A stretch of 64,000 nucleotides of DNA, from contig QAOA01008053.1 of assembly GCA_003255065.1 (NCBI GenBank), positions 696,514 to 760,513 of the forward strand, written 5' to 3'. Under the pieces are notes generated by a model. It ran no database searches. It was not told the DNA's origin and saw nothing but the letters and a program-made list of their open reading frames with translations. Below are positions 1-10,758 of this stretch, in pieces. This stretch comes from Cercis canadensis. Lineage: Eukaryota > Streptophyta > Magnoliopsida > Fabales > Fabaceae. The position numbers and the translations under genes are program-made. Within the stretch, counting starts at the first letter, position 1. Each line of letters starts with the position of its first letter.

Positions 1-355
1 AAGACACAGAACCCTGTGATGCTCCTTCTTGTTTTTGAACAAGACGCCCATATAGAATCCGAGAAACACTTGAGTTGTAGTGAAGAAGTGGAGGAGAAAA
101 ATAATCCTCTTCCCAGATCTCTTTTTCAGGTACCTCAGAACCCTGTGAGCATGTTTAAGATGGACAGTAATTGGCTTGTCCACATATTGTGGTAATTGTT
201 GAACTACAAAGGCCAAGTCTAGCCTTGCATTGGTCAAGTAAAGCAATCTTCCAACCAATCTTCTGTAAACTAAAGTGTCTGTCAACAAAGTCCCATCAAT
301 GGGGTTCAAAGAGGCACCCTTTGCAAGAGGAGTCTTGGCTGGTTTGCTGATATGT
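1..355 (-). mobile_element. Ty1/copia pol fragment (end of reverse transcriptase, start of RNase H)
   Basis: Read on the minus strand, this stretch encodes the C-terminal part of a copia reverse transcriptase. Family-typical phrases such as SKPAKTPLA, YRRLVGRLLYLTNARLDL and LRYLK are visible, followed by a GFYM segment like the start of copia RNase H. It runs off the window edge. It is a broken fossil. It may belong to the same element as the minus-strand copia pieces at 3.6-10.2 kb, because its domain follows theirs in order, but unrelated DNA and two contig joins lie between. Confidence 0.75.
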
Positions 356-1528
356 GCTTTTTATATTGTTAAGTTCCATGTTTATCAATGGTTTCCTACT
401 CAGATTCGAGCACAAATTGCTTTACACATGGTACTTATCCCCACTTTCTGTTCTTTCAGGTGTTTCTCTGGCTGATCAAGCAAGAGGAAGAGTTTTAGGG
501 AGTTTCTGGAGTAAAAACCACCAGATCATGAAGTCCATTCAGGGGACACGGCTTAGACACGCCCGTGTCCATGGCCGTGTCTGACCTCTAGAGACTCCTG
601 CTCCAGTTGCTAAGGAACACGGCCAAGCCTTGTAATGAACACGCCCGTGTCCATGACCGTGTCATACCTCCAGAGAATCTCCCTGAGTGGAACACGCCCC
701 TCCCCTACAGAAACACAACCATGTTGGTTTGAACACGCCCCTCCCTTCGATGCATTTAAGTGACACGCCCAGCTACTGTAAGTGAACACGGCCGTGTCGT
801 GGCCGTGTTCGAGCATCTGAAGGGTGAAACCCTGAATTAGATGGAGTATTTATTTGAACTTGAGGAAAAGGGGGAGACATCTTTGGATAGTCGAACACTT
901 AGAGATTTTGGGGTGACTTCAGACGTCAGGTGCAGTAGGAGCACTTTGGAAGATTGGAGAAGAGCAAGATAGAAGATCAACCACTTGAAGGAACTTCATG
1001 AGAATGAGTTTTCCTGATTCTATCTTGTCTTCTCTGCATTTTGTTGGTTCAGATTTTATCGTGAACTGATTTGTAGAAGTTAGTTAGGATGAACCCTAGA
1101 AATACAACTGAACTATTCTCCTTTTGAATTAATGAGAAGATGTCTTCATTTCTTGGAATTGTCTATGATTGCCATTTGTGTTAAGTTGACAAAGCATGCT
1201 GCTGATTTAATACCAGATTTCAATTTATGTATTGAGAAATTATAATTTGATTTAGATAATTTGTAAACAATGGGGTTTGCATGGAATCACTAGAGATAGG
1301 ATTCACATGAATCTTCTGATTTAAGCCAATGTACTCAGGGAATTCATAGAACACGAATTAATGCATTCTTGGGGGTTTTGATTGTGCAGAGATTTCAGTC
1401 AATCAACCTAGGAATAGATGTCTTATTACTTGAGAAAGATTGAGGCATAATTCTGGAATTCTTATCAGTCCAAGTAGAGAAGTTTCGATCATTGAGTTAA
1501 ATATGAGAATGCAATGTATGTCATAGGA
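356..1528. repeat. Gypsy-like noncoding repeat DNA with palindromic ACACGSCCGTGT motifs
   Basis: No gene is visible. Between about 540 and 812 the motif ACACG(G/C)CCGTGT and its half sites recur every 40-50 bases, in a head-to-head palindromic arrangement. Such motifs are common in noncoding parts of some plant Ty3/gypsy elements, so I assign it there tentatively. The following 700 bases have no coding potential and look like the tail of a retroelement. The segment ends at a contig join (N at 1529). The family assignment is recalled and not searched. Confidence 0.4.
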
Positions 1529-1529
1529 N

Positions 1530-2528
1530 AATTAACTGATAAAAGAAGTCAAACAACTACTTCTTGGGTATAAGCTAGTATTAAGCTATATTATTGCATA
1601 TGAGCTTATCTGACACTCACTTCTTGTGTAAGTACTTATTTCAATGACCATTTATCAGAATTCTAGACCATAGTATTAACCTATAAAGGAATGTCTAGGA
1701 CAAGTTATATGATTTCAGCAATGTCTCTTCTTTTTACAAGTTATGTAATATGTGATTACTTCATTTCCATTTTACTGAAATATGATTAACTGCAGGTGGG
1801 AAACTTTACTGGGGAAAGCTTGTGCAACGCACTAGTTATCACTGCAGTAAACGGAAGCCTCCCAGGGCCAACAATTAACGTTCAAGAGGGTGACACTCTT
1901 GTCGTGCTCGTTTTAAACAACTCACCCTACAATATTACTATTCATTGGTATACTTTTCCTCTCCTCTTGCACTAAATAATTGATAACTAACACAAAATCA
2001 TCAAGGAAGCTAAGCTATCTATATATGTTTAAGAAATTCTTAACAGAAACTTTGACCATAACAATTATATATTATATCTTAAATTCTTCCATAGCACATA
2101 TTCATATAGGCTTTACTTGTCTTTTGAAAAATGGGGTTTGTTATTCGTTTGTTTCTTGAGTTCTTCTCACATCTAATTAAAAATTATAATCGGTTACCTA
2201 ATTCATCATAGAAAAGCTTCCTGCAAATCCATTAATATATCCGTACAACAGTTGTTTGAATATTAACGATCTCTCTTTTTCCTTATCATTAGTCATTATT
2301 TTATATTTGAATATTTGTTCTACTTATATATATGCAGGCATGGAATAATGCAAATCTTAACTCCGTGGTATGATGGTCCTGAGTTTGTAACTCAATGTGG
2401 AATTCCACCTGGAAGTAATTTTACATACAGATTTAACATCACAGGACAAGAAGGAACACTGTGGTGGCATGGTCATGCTTCTGATTTACGTGCTACTGTT
2501 TACGGAGCCCTAATTATCCGTCCTCGAA
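1530..2528 (+). pseudogene. Orphan laccase fragment: exon 2 and most of exon 3, on its own contig
   Basis: This 999-base piece lies exactly between two N characters and matches 11231-12228 of the downstream laccase gene at about 98% identity, introns included. Exon 2 is 1796-1947 and exon 3 starts at 2338 and is cut by the N at 2529. Both splice acceptors and the exon 2 donor are kept. Differences cluster in exon 2: about 8 in 152 bases, nearly all amino-acid changing, against roughly 1-2% in the introns. The copy has NGSLPGPTI and INVQEGD where the neighbour has NQSLPGPTI and INVREGD, so it agrees with the second laccase at these sites and is probably not just sequencing error. The copper-site words HWHG and WWHGH are intact. 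It is either a misplaced contig from a paralogue or second haplotype, or a real gene fragment among transposons. Confidence 0.8.
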
Positions 2529-2529
2529 N

Positions 2530-3631
2530 AATAAAGCAGAATAACTTAGCACATCATAAAGAACAACAACATAAAATTATCCAGAGAAATCAGAGATGAA
2601 GACAGAGAAGATTCACAAGTGTAAATAGCTCAAAATTAAAGAGATGAAGGGAAAGAGAATATGCACAAGTCTTTATAGTGGTTCAGCTTAAAAAGCCTAC
2701 ATCCACTTCTCCCACAAATGGGGGGTTCTACTATTCTTTCAAGTGTATTTGTCCAAGCTTCTCCAAGCTTTACAAGTTTATTTTTCCAAGCTTCTACAAG
2801 CTAAACAAGTTTATTTTTCCAAGCTTCTCCAAGCTTAACAAGAAGTTTATTTTTCTAAGTTTCTCCAAGCTTAACCATGGTTTTTGTTTCTTAAGCTCAC
2901 CATGAACTCTCTCTCTCTCTAACTCTAGAGATCACTCTCATGGATTTCTCCCATAAAAATCCAAGATACAAAACCCAAGTGTTTTGTTGTAGCCCTAAGA
3001 AGAAACTTTCTCAAAGAGTAGATATGAAACAAGGAGAAACTTGAAGCATGAGAAGATGACCGAGAGGAAGAAGAAGAGCAAAGCTCTCAACAATGGCTTC
3101 CTTCTCTCTCTAGAATGTTATCTTCTTTCTTCACTTTATGCCTTGCTGAAGCCTTGGAAGTCTTCTTGCTTTATTTGCTTCCTTGTGCACGTGAGGTCTT
3201 CACAAAAGGCTAGAAGAAAGTTTTCCCACTTGCTGACACAAGACCCATTATGCATTATGGCTTTTTGTCCTTTTGTGAGAAAAGTCTTACTTTGTGTAAG
3301 AGAAAGTGGGTGAAGAGTTCCTTGAAAAGAGGAAACTATGCATTAGTAACTTCAAGGAGACTTTCCACTCTTACTAACCCATCTCTTTGTTGGATTGCAA
3401 AAGGCTGAATTTGACTAGAGAGTCCGTGAAGAGCTTTGTCCACATTAGCAATCTTATAGACTCATCACATAAGCAAGAACTGGTTCTGAAGAACAAGTTC
3501 TGCAAGTCTTAACTTGAAGATTGTGCTGGATAACAACTTAAACAACATAGCAAAGATTAATAGCAACAAGACAAACAACACATATAAGAAATAACAAGGT
3601 ACAAGACATTATTGTTATCATCAAAACAGGA
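2530..3631 (-). mobile_element. LTR-retroelement-like noncoding DNA with short tandem repeats
   Basis: This stretch has no gene. It abuts the copia reverse transcriptase region and interrupts it. On the minus strand it opens with GTTTTGATGATAACAA, a word I associate with plant LTR elements. About four imperfect units of roughly 35 bases built around CCAAGCTTCTCCAAGCTT lie at 2745-2880. No complete pair of terminal repeats can be seen, so the family is uncertain. It could be an LTR or untranslated leader of a second element inserted in the copia copy. Confidence 0.4.
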
Positions 3632-3639
3632 TCAGAGAC

Positions 3640-3937
3640 TTGTGGGGCTAAGATGAAGATCCTTCGAAATCAAGGCAGTAGAAAGTTTATGATGCCATTG
3701 TCTACTTGCTTGCTTAAGGCCATAAAGGGATTTCTGTAGTTTACAAACAAGTGCAGGGTCATTGGTGGTCATTCCTAGTGGAATAGCCATGTAAACTTCC
3801 TCATTTAAGTCCCCATGTGGAAAGGCATTGTTCACATCTAATTGTTGCAATTCCCAACCTTTGACAGCAGCTAGTGCTAAAAGAGTTCTGACAGTGGTTA
3901 ACTTTGCAACAGGTGAAAATGTTTCCAAGTAATCCAC
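3640..3937 (-). mobile_element. copia reverse transcriptase domain, N-terminal part
   Basis: Shows the copia RVT_2 signatures [27 protein letters not shown] (first catalytic Asp region) and [11 protein letters not shown]. This is a part of the minus-strand copia fossil. The LTR-like noncoding stretch at 2530-3631 begins where the domain ends. Confidence 0.85.
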
Positions 3938-4695
3938 CCCTTCTTGCTATGTGTAACCTTTAGCAACAAGCCTTGCCTTATATCTTTCTATGGTGCCATC
4001 AGCCTTATGTTTAATTTTATACACCCATTTGCACCCTATAGGTTTCTTCCCTCTAGGTAGGGGTGTGAGCACCTAAGTCTGATTGAGTTCTAAAGCCTTT
4101 ACTTCTTCCTCCATTGCTTTCTGCCAATGTGAGTGAGCTGCAACTTCTATAAAGGACTTTGGCTCACTAACAGTTGTAATATTCATGGAAAATGCCTTGT
4201 GTTGCTAAGGTAAATTGTTATAGGATAAAACATTAGAAAGGGGATGTTTGACTATTGATACTCTAGGAAGACAATTAATTCTGGTATGGTAGTCTTGAAG
4301 ATATTTAGGTGCTTTTTTTTTTTTTTTTTTTTTNTTTTTGTTTTTTTTTTTTTTTTCCTTCGAGGTCTGGTATTAGTGGTGAGATCAGCAGAAGGAAGCT
4401 GAGCGTATGTGTTGCTAGTGAGATTACCAGAAGGAGGTTGAGGTAATTCCTCTGGTTGTTGAGGGGTGCTTGCTTGTGGGATGGGAGAATGATGATTAAT
4501 TGATGAGGTAGGGTCTTCTAAATGCCACTGGTCAGCGGAAGTTGCCTCAGAAAATGTTGCCAGAGATGGATTTTTATTGAGAAAAAGAAATGATGCCTCA
4601 TGGAACAAGACATCTCTAGAGATAGTAAATTTCATGGAATGAATATCCAAGGCTTGAAAACCCTTGACACCATGTACATATCCTAGAAAAACACA

Positions 4696-5217
4696 TTAAG
4701 AAGCTCGTGCATCAAACTTGCTTCTTGAAGGGCCATTAGTATCCACAAAACATAGGCAACCAAAGACCTTTAGATTCTGTAACTTAGGAGGGCACTTGAA
4801 CAACTTCTCAAAAGGTGTAAGGTTGTCAATCACTTTGCTGGGAGTTCTGTTTATTAGATATACATAATGAGTTACTGCAAAATGCCATAACATGAGAGGT
4901 ATGCCTGATTGAAAAAGTAAGGCTTTTGTCACATTGAGAATGTGTTGGTGCTTTCTTTCTGCAATAGAATTCTGTTGTGGTGTGTAAGGATAGCTAAGTT
5001 GGTGCACAATGCCATGTTGATTATAGAAGTCAATCATTTGAAATTCAGCACCATTGTCAGTTCGTATAGCCTTGATAGTTATATCAAACTGATTCTGCAC
5101 AAGAGTGACAAACTTTTGTAGACAGGTTTGAGCCTCTCCCTTTGTTTTCATTGGATAAAGCCATGTATATCTACTAAAATCATCAATTACTGTAAGGAAG
5201 TATTTGTGCCCATCCAT
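4696..5217 (-). mobile_element. copia integrase core domain remnant
   Basis: The minus-strand reading shows FLTVIDDFSRYTWLYPMK, IRTDNGAEF and QQNSIAERKHQHI, which carry the D, D and E catalytic region words of a retroviral-type integrase core (rve). It is part of the copia fossil. Confidence 0.85.
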
Positions 5218-5238
5218 TGATAGAACTGAATTGAGCTC

Positions 5239-5721
5239 CTAAATGTCCACATGCACAAGATCAAAAGAATTAACAAAAATAGAAGAACTAGTAAGAAATG
5301 AAGGCTTTCTCTGCTTGGCCAGATGGCAAATGTCACATTTTATTTCTAAATTCCAATTTACAACATCAATTTTCTTTGCTAAAGTCTTGATCTTGTCATG
5401 ATGAGGATGTCCTAATCTATAATGCCATGAATCAAATTCATGGTAGTCATGGTTGTTGTTACAACTATTTATAGAATGAAGAGGAGAATCAATAGGCGGT
5501 TTGTGTTTATCAGTGCTAGAAGCACATTTATTTGTCTCTGGTAATTGTTTTCTCTTGACAGTAGGATTGACAAGTTGATATAACCGCAAATGCTCCTTAG
5601 CACATCCAATCGTCCTCTAAGAACCATTCTCCTTGATTGAGCAATTATCAAATTGCAACAAGAAAGCACATTTTAGATCCTTTGTTACCTTGCTTACTGA
5701 TATGAGATTAAAAGTGAATGT
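5239..5721 (-). mobile_element. copia GAG-pre-integrase / zinc-finger region remnant
   Basis: Contains WHYRLGHPHHDKI and CDICHLAKQRKPSF, the H-H-C-C finger that precedes the copia integrase core. The upstream boundary is the insertion site of the nested 3.9 kb element. Confidence 0.8.
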
Positions 5722-5726
5722 AGGCG

Positions 5727-8700
5727 TGTCACAACGTACCCGAAGGTCGTTACGACGCAGATGGCGAAATAAAAAGAGATTTAGTTTTCAAAATGAAAAC
5801 TCTGGAGTCGCCACCAATTGTATTAAGAAAATAGGGAACAATTGGAAAACCCTTTTTCATTTATTAAATTAAAAAAAAAAACATCGGTCTACGAAACAGA
5901 GAGGGTTCGGGAGTCTGTTTATGCGTGGGAAAGGTGTTAGGCACCCCACAACATCTGTTTAAAGACGATTACCCTAAATTAGTTGTGCAAATAGAATATG
6001 GCCAAAAATGTATATTTTATTTACCCCAGAATAATAAATTAATTACAAGAATATCTGACAAAAATAAAAACCCAAAATTTAAGCGTGCAATGCATGAATT
6101 ATCTACCGAGACCTAAATCCTTCCACCCCTTCATCGCATAAAGCGACCATCCAGGGTGGCGCTACCTTCACCTAGATCGGATAGAGAAAGGCATCCCATA
6201 TAGGACTAACTAGCCCTATCCTCCCATGATAAGTGAAGGGGCATGCGGATACTACGCGGCACAGGTATATTTTTACATGTAATGCAAATGTATGATTTTA
6301 AATATTACAAAACTTGTCTCAAACTCTAAGTATTGAGAAATTTTAAATTACATTCAAAAAAAAAAAAAAGTATAAAACAACGTTCTTGCTCCACACTTGC
6401 ATCTGGATATATTCTGGTTAGGCCTTTCGATTTGCTGGTGCTCATAATTACCATGAATTATGTTCGAAGATGCTCATATATACCAAACATAGAGTAAGCA
6501 AGACTGAAAGACTTATGGTTCTTAAGAGACAAAACTGAGAGTAAACTAGAGCCAAAACTTAGAGTGAAATAGACATGCAAAAATTCTAAAAAATATATAC
6601 ATTGAAGCTACATGCCCTACATTTTTAATAAAATCAACATTACTTAATTTGGATTTGTACAACTTTAGAAAACAATGAAAGACTGAACACTGCCAAAGAT
6701 AAGGCATCAATGTCAGTGCAACCTGAAGCAGCTAAATTCAAACTCGAACTGGTAGTAAACTGGACATGAAAAAAATCCAAAAAATTATACACATTGAAGC
6801 TACACATCTTACGGTTCTAATGAGATAAAAACCATGTAAAATGGAGCTGTACAACTTCAGAGACAAATGAAAAACTGAACACTGCCAGAGATAAAACATC
6901 AGTGTCAGTGTAACATTAAAGAAGCTATGTTCAAACTTGAACTGGCAGTAAAGTACATACGGAAAAAATCTGAAAATTGTATATAGTGAAGCCACACCTC
7001 TTACGGTTCTAATGAGATAAGAACCACGTAAAATGGAGCTGTACAACTTCAAAAAGAAATGAAAAAACTGAACACTGCCAGAGATAAGGCATCAATGTCA
7101 GTGTAACATTAAAGCAGCTGTGTTCAAACTTGAACTGGTAGTAAACTACATATGGAAAAAATCTGAAAATTTTACACAATGAAGCCACACCTCTTATGGT
7201 TCTAATGAGATAAGAACCACATAAAATGGAGCTGTACAACTTCAGAAACAAATGAAAAACTGAACACTGCCAGAGATAAGGCATCGGTGTCAGTGTAACA
7301 TTAAAGCAGCTGTGTTCAAACTCGAACTGGCAGTAAACTACATATGGAAAAAATCTGAAAAATTGTACACAATGAAGCCACACCTCTTACGGTGCTAATG
7401 AGATGAGAACCACATAAAATGGAGCTGTACAACTTCAAAAACAAATGAAAAACTGAACACTGCCAGAGATAAGGCATCAGTGTCAGTGTAACATTAAAGC
7501 AGCTGTGTTCAAACTCGAACTGGCAGAAAAGTACATATGGAAAAATCTGAAAATTGTACACAGTGAAGCTACGCATCTTACGGTTCTAGTGAGATCAACC
7601 TCACTTAATTCTGATCTTTGTAGCTCCAAAAACAATTAAAACACTGAGCATTGCCAATAGAAAACTGACAACAGTAAAAAAACGTCCAAACATTCTTTTC
7701 ATGACAAAACAGAATGAGCCAGCATGATACTAAAACAGTATGGGATCAATACTCAATATGCAAGATAGAAACTATTTAGACTCAAAGAAATATCACAAAT
7801 CATCAAATCACAAAAAAAAATGGATCACAATGTCACAAAAATAAGATAAGCCTCAAGACATGAACTCAAATTCCACAAGTAAATATTTAAGGAATCAAAC
7901 TAGATTCTCTGCTAGACAGCCTCACAAAAGCAACATAAATGAGTGAAATAGAAACAATCAAAAGCAGCAAATCAAATCAAAACCTTTCCATATAGGATAA
8001 AAAGCAATTCCATGCTATTTACAATCCCTAAAGCTAAAATACTAGATTACGACCGTCTCGAAGGCTCAAGGTCGACATTAAAATAAAACCGAGAAGGTCA
8101 GCATCACCAAGTAAAAGTTTAGATCACACCAAGTAGAACAACAGCAGCAAAATGCACTAGAATGGCAATAGTGAAATGCACCTAAACAGCAGCAGTATAC
8201 ATGAGAAAAAAAAAATGTAGGCAAACACTAAACATATCCAGAATAGCAGAAAAAACTCATGCAGAAAATCTCCCAAGATGGCCTAAGGATCCATCCAAGA
8301 TGGCACAAAAATTACAATTAAAACCATCTTTGAAGCATACTTAAAACAATCAAGAAATTAATCATCAATGAAGGATATTCTTCAGGAGGACAGCACATCA
8401 CCCATGATATTTTCTCAAATGCTGTCCACAAATATCATAATCCAGGACATACAAAGTATGCCAAGAAAAGGACCATCAAGACCACTTGCACAAACATCAT
8501 TTCAAATTAGAAACCAACCAAGAAACTCCTATCTGCAAATTATTTAACAATTTCGTGAATGCCCTCCTAAATATTAATTTAAATTAACAAGCTCATTTGC
8601 AGCCATTTCAAAATTCTTATTCCCCATTCAAAAATTGACATAGATAAATCAAAGAATGATCCCAAGCATCCATTTGGGAACATGTAGAGATCACCCTACA

Positions 8701-9602
8701 AGATCCAAAGTGCAATTAAAATTTTCAAATTATACAACTAATCCAAGCATATTTTTACATAAGAATATTTCTCATTTCAGCCATAAACATATCAGAACAG
8801 TAAAAACAGTAGAGAATCACACCAGTTCCATCTTAAACGATTGAAATTCATGCTATTCTATATTCTAATCATACCACAACAATCTGCTTTGGATGATGGG
8901 TTTGCTGTCCTTTGGGTCCTTGTTTCCACAAAGTTTCAGCTTCTTTGGTGAGAAGAAAACAGAGCAAGAGAGAATTCGGAGAGTAATCCCAAGAAGGAGA
9001 CCAAAGGGTCTCAATAGATTATAGTTCCCTTTCCCTCACTCACTGCTCCCTTTCTATTTCTTCCTTCCCCTCTTCCTGAATGTCATTCTCTTCCTTCCCC
9101 TCCCTTTTAAAAATTGGTTCTCCTCCTTCCTCCTCTAAATGGTGCATATCTCTCTTTTTCTTCAATTCTCCCCTTTTTTTCCCCAATGGTAACCGTCCCT
9201 CTCCTATTTCTTTTTTATTTTTTTTCTTTATTTAGTTATTTAATCATTTACTTAAAATAAAAATAAATAAGTTAAAGGTTGGACCAATGAGGAGAGAAGG
9301 AAATTCATTCCTTGCTCTCCTATTGGTTACTTTGGATCCAATGATGCTAAAAGTAAATTTACAATATATATATATATATATGTTGTTATCAATTATTTAT
9401 ATAATTAAGGAAAATAACAATAATGAACCAAGTGGGCTTAAATAAAAATGGACTTAGTGAAACAATGAATTAGACTTAGGTTTTCTTTTTAATGTAAAAG
9501 CCCAAACAAATAAAAACATTAATTAAAAATTTAAATTTATCTCCAATTTTCTTAAATATATTTTTAACTATCAAATGACCCGGACAAAATACGGTGTCTA
9601 CA
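5727..9602 (-). mobile_element. Nested 3.9 kb noncoding retroelement-like insertion (LARD-like) in copia
   Basis: On the minus strand it begins TGTAGACACCGTATTTTGTC and ends GGTACGTTGTGACA, giving TG...CA ends. The flanks carry a 5-base duplication with one mismatch (AGGCG at 5722-5726, AGACG at 9603-9607). No protein domain can be recognised. On the plus strand the words GAGTCGCCACCAAT and GGTTCGGGAGTC, common in plant repeat DNA, occur near the start. A tandem array of about 192-base units lies inside. No duplicated LTR pair is visible, so I call it a non-autonomous, LARD-like element with moderate confidence. It is younger than the copia copy it interrupts. Confidence 0.6.
6640..7610. repeat. 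Tandem array, about five units of about 192 bp
   Basis: The words GGAGCTGTACAACTTC, AACTGAACACTGCCAGAGATAA and GAACTGGCAGTAAA recur at 192-195 base spacing. Units are about 85-95% alike and grade into degenerate ends. Because the unit is close to 64 codons, minus-strand open frames run across units and give repeated phrases such as PYLWQCSVFHL. I read these as a by-product of the unit length, not as a gene. Confidence 0.85.
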
Positions 9603-10177
9603 AGACGCATATAAAACTTGGTGCAAAACGAATTTATTTGAAAAGACCACAAAATCTATATGTGTGACTTCCGCTGACATATTGTTGGGAAGACTCACAA
9701 AGTAATTGCTCACAGATACACAAGAATCAAAGAATTCATAACAGCAAGTAACATGATTACTAGCACCAGAGTCTATTATCCATGAATCTTTGTAGTTCAT
9801 ATCAATAGATTGGCAAGAAAGTACCATACCAGAATTGGTGAGGTTCACAGAAGTGCGGTCATGGGCCTCCTTTGGCTTGAGGACAGTGAGGCCAGAAAAT
9901 GTGGAATTCAACTTCAAGGAATTAATGGCTGAAGCTGTGGATGTAGAACCTGTGGAGACAACTTTATTGCTCTTGAGAAGATTCATGGTTTGGCTGTATT
10001 CATCTTGTGTCAATCGAACTTCTTGATTTTCTGGTGCAGGGGGTGCTTCTTCCATTGCATCAATGTCTTCTTCATCTGTGACAAAAGAATTAGTGCATTG
10101 ATTAATTCGATATTGCTGCTTGGATTTCTGCTTGTAGCCAGGGGGTAACCATGCTTCTTGTAGCATGCATCAGCCAN

Positions 10178-10758
10178 TGTCACACAAGTTAAGAAATGAC
10201 CAACTTAACAGGTAACCAAAAATAAATACCCAGCACATAGCATAAGAAATAATGGTGACTGTGCCACCTAAAATGGGGTTATATAATCCTATATTTTTAC
10301 TTGGGGTAAATTAAAGTCCCCCGATATGAATAGGAAAGAGATTGGTATGGGCATTATGGCAGCATATAAATAATTAAGGCTTATATATATCTGAGCCAAA
10401 TAGTCAGAAGTCAACATCACCATATCCGAAAGCTCCACTTAGTTTATGGCAACAAGTTTCTGACTAATTTGCATTTTCTTTGTGTATTTTCTGATGGACA
10501 ACAAAATCCTGCTTGTTAGATATATAACGAATTTTCAACCAAAGTAATATGTAGAAAATTCAAAGGCCTTCACAGCCCACCGAAATAATTTACAAGAGTA
10601 CAGCAATGCCGCGTCTCAGGGTCTTATATATATGGAGACTTTATTATCTTAAGACAACGTAGACAAAGATATCTTCATTAGAACAGACAACGTTCTCAAA
10701 GTCTGAGCATTAATTCTCAGATAGAAGCTCTCTCCTTGCATTGGTTATCGTCTTCAAG
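10178..10758 (+). promoter_or_regulatory. Upstream region and TATA box of first laccase
   Basis: A contig starts after the N at 10177. CTTATATATATGG at about 10623-10635 is a good TATA box 125 bases before the laccase ATG. No other gene is visible between the contig start and the TATA box. Confidence 0.5.

Larger units (their letters stand above)
3632..10176 (-). mobile_element. Ty1/copia element, broken fossil, split by a nested insertion
   Basis: In minus-strand order the pieces are gag end plus protease (10166 to 9603), GAG-pre-integrase (about 5721 to 5239), integrase core (5217 to 4696) and N-terminal reverse transcriptase (3937 to about 3650). The order gag, protease, integrase, reverse transcriptase is diagnostic for copia rather than gypsy. 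A 3.9 kb element (5727-9602) sits inside it with short repeats of target sequence at its ends. The copy is broken in several places, is cut by contig ends, and shows no recognisable pair of its own LTRs. It is therefore clearly not recent. A long poly-T run containing an N (4311-4356) is another assembly weak point. Confidence 0.85.

Noticed and set aside
4311-4357. Long poly-T run as a terminator or poly-A tail
   Set aside because: It lies inside the copia remnant and contains an N, so it is most likely a sequencing or assembly weak point.
6738-7576. Repetitive hydrophobic open frames as a possible membrane-protein gene
   Set aside because: They follow exactly from the 192-base tandem unit inside a mobile element, and no start or promoter context is seen.
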